A stretch of DNA of 64,000 nt from Streptomyces sporangiiformans (GTDB lineage: Bacteria; Actinomycetota; Actinomycetes; Streptomycetales; Streptomycetaceae), in assembly GCF_005768555.2 (NCBI RefSeq), contig NZ_VCHX02000182.1:20002-84001 (forward strand), in the 5' to 3' direction. Positions 58,367 to 64,000 of this stretch are shown piece after piece. Below the pieces are notes generated by a model, which was given only the letters and a program-made list of their open reading frames with translations, ran no database searches and was not told the DNA's origin. The translations under genes were made by a program, and so were the position numbers. Positions within the stretch are counted from its first letter, which is position 1, and the number at the start of each line of letters is the position of its first letter.

Positions 58367-58708
58367 TCACATCCCGGTGGAGCCGTCGATGCGTTCCCGG
58401 AGTAGGTCCGCATGGCCGTTGTGCCGTGCGCACTCGGCGATCATGTCCACCAGGATCCTTCGCAGTGAGATCGGCTCGCCGGTCCTCTTGCGGATCCCTG
58501 CTTCATCCAGCGATGCGGCAGTGGCGGTGATCTGTCTGGACTGCTCACACTCCGCCCGCCAGACGGCGAACGCGTCGTCGACGTCACCGTCCAGGCTGTC
58601 GAAGTCCTGGTTGGGGTCATCGTCGGAGCAGTAGAGCATCGGGACGTTCGCGCCGGCGAACTGCATGCGGAACCATCAGCGCTCCACGCCGGCCAGATGC
58701 CGCACCAT
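58367..58708 (-). pseudogene. DinB/DUF664 family gene with in-frame stop
   Basis: The family reads HLAGVERWWFRMQFAG; here the first Trp codon is TGA (58676-58678), giving HLAGVER-stop-WFRMQFAG. The rest is well preserved (PMLYCSDDDPNQDFD, EPISLRRILVDMIAECARHN, GHADLLRERIDGSTG). The usual N-terminal part before HLAGVER is missing. DinB-like proteins form metal-binding four-helix bundles. It is therefore a pseudogene with truncation and a nonsense mutation. Confidence 0.75.
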
Positions 58709-59089
58709 GCCTCGCCCAGGACGCGGCCTCGGCCCGCCGGCATCGGGCTCCGGTGGAGTGAGTTCCGCCCGAGACCCTCTTGACTCCCCTCCGCGCCACC
58801 GCCATTGTTGCGTGCCACATTCTGGCATACCATTCCATTTTACGGCACGCGGCTCTAGGGGTGGTCCTGCCGAAGTGAGCCGAGATCCCGAAAGGCGGAC
58901 CCAAGTAGACAGCCTCGCAAAGCACCGGCTCCCGGCCAAGCCGGAACGACCGCAGACTGTTCCCCCGCGGACTAGCAGGGGTCTGGGCGGGTGTCGCCGC
59001 CGCGCCGCCTCACGGTCTGCGGCACACCCGCGATCCGCGTGCCGTGGGGGTATGCAACCTCGACCGATTCGCGAAGGAGACGGTCCACT
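58709..59089. other. Promoter/leader region of the Lrp gene
   Basis: It holds the promoter and operator module at 58780-58848 and about 240 bases of leader to the Lrp start. No gene is supported. Confidence 0.55.
58780..58848 (+). promoter_or_regulatory. Promoter/operator module A upstream of the Lrp gene
   Basis: TTGACT (58780) and CATTGT (58803) lie 17 bases apart. A 37-bp operator-like segment follows at 58812-58848, from GTGCC to GGCAC. The module is nearly the same as module B at 63656. Confidence 0.65.
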
Positions 59090-59551
59090 GTGGACGCCAT
59101 CGACGAGAAGATCATCGCCGAGCTGACCCGCAACGGCCGCATCTCGCACTCCGAGTTGGCCAGCAAAGTGCTGCTGTCCCGGAACGCGGTGCGCCAGCGC
59201 ATCGAACGGCTTGAGCGCGAGGGACACATCGCCGGCTACACCATCGTCCGCGCGGGCGACGACACCGGCAATGTCGTCTCGGCGCTGGTCCTCGTCTACC
59301 GCCAGGACCGCATGCGCGGCGGCGACGTCCTGGCCGCGCTCAAATGCATCCCCGAGGTCGTCATCTGCGAGATCCTCAGCGGCGACTTCGACATCATGGT
59401 GCGCCTGGAGGCGGCCTCACTGGAACGCGTACGCGTCATCTGGGAGGACATCGCCCAGATGCCCGGCGTACGGGACACGGTCACCGCGCTCACCCTGTCC
59501 AGCGTCGTCAACCGCCCGCGAGGAGGGCGGAGTTCAACGGCACCGGGGTGA
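59090..59551 (+). CDS. Lrp/AsnC-family transcriptional regulator
   Basis: A 153-residue regulator with the N-terminal HTH (IDEKIIAELTRNGRISHSEL, LLSRNAVRQRIERLE) and RAM ligand-binding domain (VVSALVLVYRQDRM, DFDIMVRLEAASLERVR). Lrp proteins sense amino acids. The GTG at 59090 follows AAGGAG. It is convergent with the aspartase-ALDH-HSD operon, with a 44-base overlap of ends, and shares operator-like modules with the flavoenzyme promoter, so it is the likely regulator of this cluster. Confidence 0.9.
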   Translation: MDAIDEKIIAELTRNGRISHSELASKVLLSRNAVRQRIERLEREGHIAGYTIVRAGDDTGNVVSALVLVYRQDRMRGGDVLAALKCIPEVVICEILSGDFDIMVRLEAASLERVRVIWEDIAQMPGVRDTVTALTLSSVVNRPRGGRSSTAPG

Positions 59552-60914
59552 GCAGCGCCATCGCCTCTTCCCTGTCCAGCAGCCCGCCCTGGACCACGAG
59601 GTCCACCACGTCCGCCCCGGTGGCCAGGGCCTCTTTCGCGATCCAGGCGGCCGCCGCATAGCCGATGTAGGGGGTCAGGGCGGTCACCGAGCCCACCGAC
59701 CGGGCAGCTTGGCGGGCCAGGTGATCCTCGTTGGCGGTGATTCCGGTAATGCAGTGCGTGCGCAGTGCAGCGCAGCCGCGTGTGAGCCACTGGATCGAGG
59801 TCAGCAGCAGGTGCCCGATCAGCGGCTCGAAGGCGTTGAGCTGGAGTTGCCCGTTCTCCGCGGCCATCGTGATCGACACGTCCGCGCCGGCCACCGCGTA
59901 GCAGATCTGGTTGACCATCTCCGGGATCACCGGGTTGACCTTGCCCGGCATGATCGACGACCCGGCCTGGCGGGGCGGCAGCGCGATCTCACCCAGGCCG
60001 CTCTGCGGGCCGCTGGACATCAGACGCAGATCGTTGCAGATCTTCGACAGCTTCACGGCCAGCCGCTTCAGGACGCCGGAGACCAGCAGGAAGGCGCCGG
60101 TGTCGGAGGTCGCCTCGACCAGGTCGAAGGCCGGCTTCAGCTCAAGCCCGGTGAGGGCGCCCAGATGCCGGACCGCCGCCTCGGCATATCCCGCCTCGGC
60201 GGTGATACCGGTTCCGATGGCCGTGGCGCCGAGGCTGATCTCGTGCAGCAGCGGCAACGTCTCGCGCAAGCGAGCCATGTCCTCGACCAGGGTCACGCCG
60301 AAGGCGGTGAACTCCTGGCCGAGGGCCATGGGCACGGCGTCCTGCAGCTGGGTGCGGCCCACCTTCACCACATGGGCGAACTCCTCGCCCTTGGCCGCGA
60401 ACGCCTCGGTGAGCGGGCCGAGTTCTTCCAGTAGCCCGCCCAGGGACGTGCTGACGGCGAGCCGCAGCGCGGTGGGGTAGACGTCGTTGGTGGACTGGCA
60501 GCGGTTGACGTGGTCGAGCGGGGAGATCACGTCGTAACGGCCCTGCTCGAGGCCCAGATGTTCCAGGGCGAGGTTGGCGATGACCTCGTTGGCGTTCATG
60601 TTGGTGCTGGTGCCGGCACCGCCCTGGATGACGTCCACCCGGAACTCGCGGTGGTGGGATCCGTCCTCGATGGCCTGGCAGGCCGCCTCGATCGCCCGCG
60701 CGACCTCAGGCTTCAATGCGCCGATCTCCCCGTTGGCCCTGGCTGCGGCCCGTTTCACGGTGGCCAGCGTGCGGACCAGGGCGGGGTGGGCGGCCAGCGG
60801 GATGCCGCTGGCCTGGAAGTTCTCCAGCGCCCGGGCGGTGTGGATGCCCCAGTAGGCGTCGGCCGGTACCGTCAGTTCGCCCAGGGAGTCGCGCTCGGTG
60901 CGGAAGGCGGTCAT
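59508..60914 (-). CDS. aspA: Aspartate ammonia-lyase (aspartase)
   Basis: A 468-residue fumarase/aspartase superfamily enzyme with the signature GSSIMPGKVNPVIPEM (about residues 315-330), STNDVYPTALRL and QGGAGTSTNMNANEV. It converts aspartate to fumarate and ammonia. Its ATG overlaps the ALDH stop (ATGA). Being last in an operon with homoserine dehydrogenase and an aldehyde dehydrogenase, it could finish a catabolic route from homoserine. Fumarase could be an alternative reaction, but the aspartase reading fits neighbours better. Confidence 0.88.
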   Translation of the reverse strand: MTAFRTERDSLGELTVPADAYWGIHTARALENFQASGIPLAAHPALVRTLATVKRAAARANGEIGALKPEVARAIEAACQAIEDGSHHREFRVDVIQGGAGTSTNMNANEVIANLALEHLGLEQGRYDVISPLDHVNRCQSTNDVYPTALRLAVSTSLGGLLEELGPLTEAFAAKGEEFAHVVKVGRTQLQDAVPMALGQEFTAFGVTLVEDMARLRETLPLLHEISLGATAIGTGITAEAGYAEAAVRHLGALTGLELKPAFDLVEATSDTGAFLLVSGVLKRLAVKLSKICNDLRLMSSGPQSGLGEIALPPRQAGSSIMPGKVNPVIPEMVNQICYAVAGADVSITMAAENGQLQLNAFEPLIGHLLLTSIQWLTRGCAALRTHCITGITANEDHLARQAARSVGSVTALTPYIGYAAAAWIAKEALATGADVVDLVVQGGLLDREEAMALLTPVPLNSALLAGG

Positions 60915-62341
60915 TGGACCACTTCACTGATGTGGTTGACGCAGACGACCTTGGGCTGGGTCATCTCCTCGAAGGCGAAGCGCACGCCTTCGCGGCCCAT
61001 GCTGCCGTACTTGAACCCGCCGAACGGCATGGCGTCGAACCGGTAGTCGGACGAGTCGTTGATCATGACTGCGCCGGCTTCGAGCAGCCGGGCCGCGTTC
61101 AGGGCACGGTCCAGGCGCGAGGTGAAGATGCCCGCGTGGAGGGTGTAGTCGATGGCGTTGGCCTGCTCGATGGCGTCCTCGAAGGAAGTGAACGACTGCA
61201 GCACGACGACCGGGGCGAACACCTCCTCCCGCCAGATCGAGCAGGTCGCCGGGACGTCTTCCAGGACGGTCGGCCCATACAGGGAGCCGGTGGCGTCGTT
61301 GCCGCACAGCAGCACCGCGCCCTGGACCACCGCCGTGTCGACCTTGGCCCGGGTGGCGGCCGCGGCCTCCTGGGTGATCATGGGGCCGACGTCGGTGCGC
61401 TCGTCGAGGGGGTCACCGACGCGCAGCAGTTCGGTGCGGGCGACGAAGGCGTCGCGGAAGCGCTCGTAGACCTCGCGGGCGATCAGGATCCGCTGGGTGC
61501 CGATGCAGTTCTGGCCCGCGGCCCAGAACGCGCCGGAGACACAGGAGGCCACGGCCTCGTCGAGGTCGGCGTCGTCCATGACGATGACCGGGGCGTTGCC
61601 GCCCAGGTCCATGGCGAGCTTTTTCAGGCCGGCCGTGCGGGAGATGGCCTCGCCGGTGGCGAATCCGCCGGTGAAGGACACCATGCGCACGTCGGGGGCG
61701 GCCACGATCGCGGCGCCGATGTCGGCATTGCCGTTGACGACGGTGACGATCTCCTCGGGCAGGCCGGCCTCGATGAGGGTGTCGACCAGGCGCAGCGCGG
61801 ACAGCGGCGTCAGCGCGGACGGTTTGAGGATAACCGCGTTGCCGCCGGCGATGGCCGGGCCGAGCTTGTGGGCGACCAGATTGAGGGGGTCGTTGAACGG
61901 AGTGATGGCGGCGATGATGCCCAGCGGTTCGCGAGTGAACCAGCCCTGCCGTTTCTCCGAGCCCTCATAGGAGTCGAAGGGGATGACCTCACCGGCGTTG
62001 CGCCGTGCCTCGGCCGCGGACAGGGACAGGGTGTTGACCGCGCGGGCGACTTCCTTGCGGGCTTGGGTGATGGTCTTGCCGGCCTCGCTGACGATCAGCT
62101 GGGCGAAGGACTCGGCGCGCCGCTGGATCAGGCGGGCGGCGCGTTCCAGGAACGCGGCCCTGGAGGCGCGGGACAGCGCGGCCGCGGTGCGGCGCCCGCA
62201 CCTGGCCTGCTGCAGGATGCTGCCGACGGCGCCCGCGCCGACGGTGGGCACCGAGGCGATGACCTCGCCGGTGTAGGGGTTGTGCACGGGCGTCGTGTCG
62301 GTGCCGAGTTCGACGCTGGGGGGCACGACGGTGTCAGACAC
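60911..62341 (-). CDS. Aldehyde dehydrogenase
   Basis: A 476-residue ALDH with catalytic Cys in AAGQNCIGTQR, base Glu-like in AMDLGGNAPVIV and cofactor motif FTGGFATGEAI. It resembles the succinate-semialdehyde/phosphonoacetaldehyde-type branch. It begins with GTG after CAGGAG, overlapping the HSD stop by 8 bases. Between homoserine dehydrogenase and aspartase it may act on aspartate-4-semialdehyde to give aspartate, bypassing the phosphate; this is inference. Confidence 0.88.
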   Translation of the reverse strand: MSDTVVPPSVELGTDTTPVHNPYTGEVIASVPTVGAGAVGSILQQARCGRRTAAALSRASRAAFLERAARLIQRRAESFAQLIVSEAGKTITQARKEVARAVNTLSLSAAEARRNAGEVIPFDSYEGSEKRQGWFTREPLGIIAAITPFNDPLNLVAHKLGPAIAGGNAVILKPSALTPLSALRLVDTLIEAGLPEEIVTVVNGNADIGAAIVAAPDVRMVSFTGGFATGEAISRTAGLKKLAMDLGGNAPVIVMDDADLDEAVASCVSGAFWAAGQNCIGTQRILIAREVYERFRDAFVARTELLRVGDPLDERTDVGPMITQEAAAATRAKVDTAVVQGAVLLCGNDATGSLYGPTVLEDVPATCSIWREEVFAPVVVLQSFTSFEDAIEQANAIDYTLHAGIFTSRLDRALNAARLLEAGAVMINDSSDYRFDAMPFGGFKYGSMGREGVRFAFEEMTQPKVVCVNHISEVVQ

Positions 62342-63422
62342 GGTGAGTCTCCTGGAGAACGGGGCGCGTGGGGGCGGTGTCGTCGTCCGCGTGGCGCTGG
62401 TGGATGGCGATGAGGTCCGACAGCAGGGCGTAGGCGGTCTCGATGCGGCCGGCGCCCGGCCCGGACACCGTGACGGTGCCGAGGAGGTCGGTGTGGAAGG
62501 CGACCGCGTTGACCGGGCCGGAGATCCCCGCCAGCGGGTGCTGGGTGGGCAGGGCGAGCGGGGCGACGTGGGCCTCGACGCTGCCGTCCTCGTGGCGGGT
62601 GGCGGAGCCGACCAGCTTCCAGCGCAGCCCCTTCGAGGCGGCGTCCTGCACCTCGTGGGGGTTGATCGCCAAGATGCCCTCGCAGAAGACGTCCTCGCGG
62701 CGCAGGTCGGCGCCGAGGACCTCGTTGGCCAGGATCATGACCTTGAGCTGGACGTCGTGGCCCTCGATGTCCGCGGTGGGATCGGCTTCGGCGTACCCGA
62801 GCTCCTGGGCTTCGGCGATGGCCGCCGAAAGCTCGATGCCCTCTTCGAGGCGGCCGAGGATGTAGTTCGAGGTGCCGTTCATGATGCCCTGGACGCCTGT
62901 GATCTCCAGGCCGCCGAACATCCGCTCGGCGGTGCGCAGGATGGGGGTGCCGCTGAGTACCGAGCCCTCGAACTCGAAGCTGACACCATGCTCGGCAGCC
63001 AGCTGCTTCAGTGCGCGGCCGGCGAGTGCGACCGGTCCTTTGTTGGTGGTGCACACGTGCTTGCCCGATTCCAGGGCCCAGCGCACATGGGAGAGGGCGG
63101 GCTCGCCGTCGGTGGGGTCGGTGAACGTCGCCTCCACGACGATGTCGGCCGGCACCTCACGGATCACCCACTCGTTGCGCGGATCCGCGCTGCCGCCGGC
63201 AACGCCCGCGAAGCTCAGCTCCCCGGGATCGGCGGCCAGCAGCGGCGCCAGATCGATGCCGTCGGTGTCCACCAGGGAACCGGCCCGCAGATCGGTGATC
63301 GCCACCACCCGCAGGGCGAAGCCCAGCTCCTTGGCCAGGCGCTCCCCGCTCTGGGCTATGAGCTCGGCAAGCGCGCGATTGACGCCGCCGAATCCGATGA
63401 GGGCGAGATCGTATCGGCCCAT
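62334..63422 (-). CDS. Homoserine dehydrogenase without ACT domain
   Basis: A 362-residue enzyme with LALIGFGGVNRALAELIA (dinucleotide motif), CTTNKGPVALAG, GIMNGTSNYILGRLEEG and EADPTADIEGHDVQLK, the homoserine dehydrogenase signature. The regulatory ACT domain of biosynthetic ThrA/Hom is missing. It converts homoserine and aspartate semialdehyde with NAD(P). The ATG follows AAGGAGC. It heads the ALDH-aspartase operon. A biosynthetic hom in Streptomyces is normally elsewhere with thrB and thrC, so this copy looks specialised. Confidence 0.9.
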   Translation of the reverse strand: MGRYDLALIGFGGVNRALAELIAQSGERLAKELGFALRVVAITDLRAGSLVDTDGIDLAPLLAADPGELSFAGVAGGSADPRNEWVIREVPADIVVEATFTDPTDGEPALSHVRWALESGKHVCTTNKGPVALAGRALKQLAAEHGVSFEFEGSVLSGTPILRTAERMFGGLEITGVQGIMNGTSNYILGRLEEGIELSAAIAEAQELGYAEADPTADIEGHDVQLKVMILANEVLGADLRREDVFCEGILAINPHEVQDAASKGLRWKLVGSATRHEDGSVEAHVAPLALPTQHPLAGISGPVNAVAFHTDLLGTVTVSGPGAGRIETAYALLSDLIAIHQRHADDDTAPTRPVLQETHRV

Positions 63423-63443
63423 GAGAAAGCTCCTTCACAGTCC

Positions 63444-63465
63444 GCCGCACCCTCCACGGTGCGGC
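63444..63465 (-). other. Hairpin in the HSD leader
   Basis: A perfect 8-bp stem (GCCGCACC/GGTGCGGC) with a 6-base loop lies 22 bases before the HSD start codon on the minus strand. Possible post-transcriptional control. Confidence 0.35.
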
Positions 63466-63655
63466 TGCTCAGAGCCTCGCTGTCCGGCCTGTCACCTGCT
63501 CCATGCCGCAACGACCGCACGGCATGCCGATCTGTACCGTTGTGATGACGATTCGCTCACCCCGCGTCCGGCGACACGATCGCGGCCCCTATCGGTGCTT
63601 CATCTCCATCTGGTTTCCCGCTGTTGATCCTCGGAGTTTTCTGTCCGGCAGCCTC

Positions 63656-63723
63656 TTGACTCCCCTCCGGGACACTGCCAATCTCTGTGCCATATTCCAG
63701 CACTTCATTCCACAATGTGGCAC
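63656..63723 (+). promoter_or_regulatory. Promoter/operator module B upstream of the flavoenzyme gene
   Basis: TTGACT (63656) and CAATCT (63679) lie 17 bases apart, and a 37-bp operator-like sequence spans 63687-63723 with GTGCCATATT and AATGTGGCAC arms. 26 of 37 positions equal module A. Confidence 0.65.
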
Positions 63724-63871
63724 GCCTGAGGGTGTTGGCCGGGTAACTCCGAGAGCGCAACGGTTGCGATGCGGCGTTTCCAAATCCCCCGGACCCCGTC
63801 CAAACCGCCTTGAGTCGAACAGCTTCACGTCGGTGGCCCGTAAGCCCCCAGCGTTACGAAAGGAAAGTCCT

Positions 63872-64000
63872 GTGTCAGCTGCGAGGAAACGTGTCGCCGT
63901 CGTCGGCACCGGCACGGTGGGCAGCCAGGCAGCCTGGCGGCTGGCGGCACGGGGCGCCGACGTCGTGGCTTACGACCGCTTCGCCCCCGGCCACGACCGC
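63872..64000 (+). CDS. FAD-dependent oxidoreductase, sarcosine oxidase/DAO-like (3' end outside window)
   Basis: Only the first 43 codons are present. They encode a Rossmann motif VAVVGTGTVGSQAAWRLAAR and YDRFAPGHDR, typical of the sarcosine oxidase/N-methyl-tryptophan oxidase branch of D-amino acid oxidases. GTG at 63872 follows AAAGGAAAG. It probably oxidises an N-methyl or secondary amino acid. Its promoter resembles that of the Lrp gene, so it should be co-regulated. Confidence 0.8.
   Translation, partial: MSAARKRVAVVGTGTVGSQAAWRLAARGADVVAYDRFAPGHDR

Larger units (their letters stand above)
63423..63871. other. Divergent intergenic region of 449 bases
   Basis: Between the HSD operon (minus) and the flavoenzyme gene (plus). 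It contains a hairpin in the HSD leader (63444-63465) and promoter module B (63656-63723). No gene is supported. The module B promoter would give a leader of about 180 bases. Confidence 0.6.

Noticed and set aside
58853..59089. Riboswitch in the long Lrp leader
   Set aside because: I looked for glycine, lysine, SAM and cobalamin motifs and found none.

Overview
The window is about 72% G+C, uses GTG (and once TTG) starts freely, has many ATGA/GTGA stop-start overlaps, and carries typical Streptomyces families (SCO-type conserved hypotheticals, DUF4383, DUF5336, ECF transporters, F420 oxidoreductases, DmdR-like iron box). I read it as chromosomal DNA of a Streptomyces. There is no rRNA, CRISPR array, intact transposase, prophage or large biosynthetic cluster. 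One tRNA (Val, anticodon UAC) is present at 6616.

Layout. 1-3.1 kb: end of a Ter-type stress locus (four-domain phosphoribosyltransferase/StiP/PELOTA protein plus HAD phosphatase). 3.2-9.1 kb: small housekeeping and hypothetical genes, including a frameshifted DUF4383 gene. 9.1-24 kb: an MBL remnant, DedA, an iron-box DoxX gene, a large FAD protein, a PhoD-like phosphatase, a secreted HNH nuclease, a HAD phosphatase, an exporter fused to a winged helix, FHA and an O-methyltransferase with a perfect palindromic operator. 24-28 kb: GT87-PAP2 fusion facing a second polytopic protein. 28-31 kb: CYP125-like P450 divergent from a FadA5-like thiolase. 31-32.2 kb: a 169-bp hairpin element, then a putative leader peptide and attenuator before a TlrB/RlmA-like rRNA methyltransferase with a TTA codon. 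32.2-38.3 kb: a cobalamin-riboswitch ECF uptake operon with two secreted proteins that look like the alpha and beta halves of transcobalamin. 39-48.9 kb: MBL hydrolase, aldehyde dehydrogenase, ferredoxin, a KstR-like regulator, a GT4/methyltransferase/toroid operon and an Rv3520c-like F420 enzyme. 49-58 kb: cell-envelope genes, a DrrAB-type exporter with its DUF4097 protein and GbsR/MarR-like regulator, and an MFS exporter. 58-64 kb: a decayed DinB gene, then an Lrp regulator, aspartase, aldehyde dehydrogenase and homoserine dehydrogenase, and the start of a sarcosine-oxidase-like flavoenzyme.

How the genes may work together. Three groups stand out. (1) A B12-sensing operon that would capture and import cobalamin with secreted transcobalamin-like proteins. 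(2) A dispersed sterol-catabolism-like set (P450, thiolase, aldehyde dehydrogenase, ferredoxin, MBL hydrolase, F420 oxidoreductase) with a KstR-like regulator and KstR-box-like palindromes in three intergenic regions. (3) A three-gene operon whose enzymes form a plausible route homoserine -> aspartate semialdehyde -> aspartate -> fumarate + ammonia, bracketed by two near-identical promoter/operator modules. The most unusual non-coding signal is the 169-bp element at 30992, which folds along its whole length into one hairpin when transcribed from the minus strand, every substitution between its arms being a G-U wobble on that strand only.
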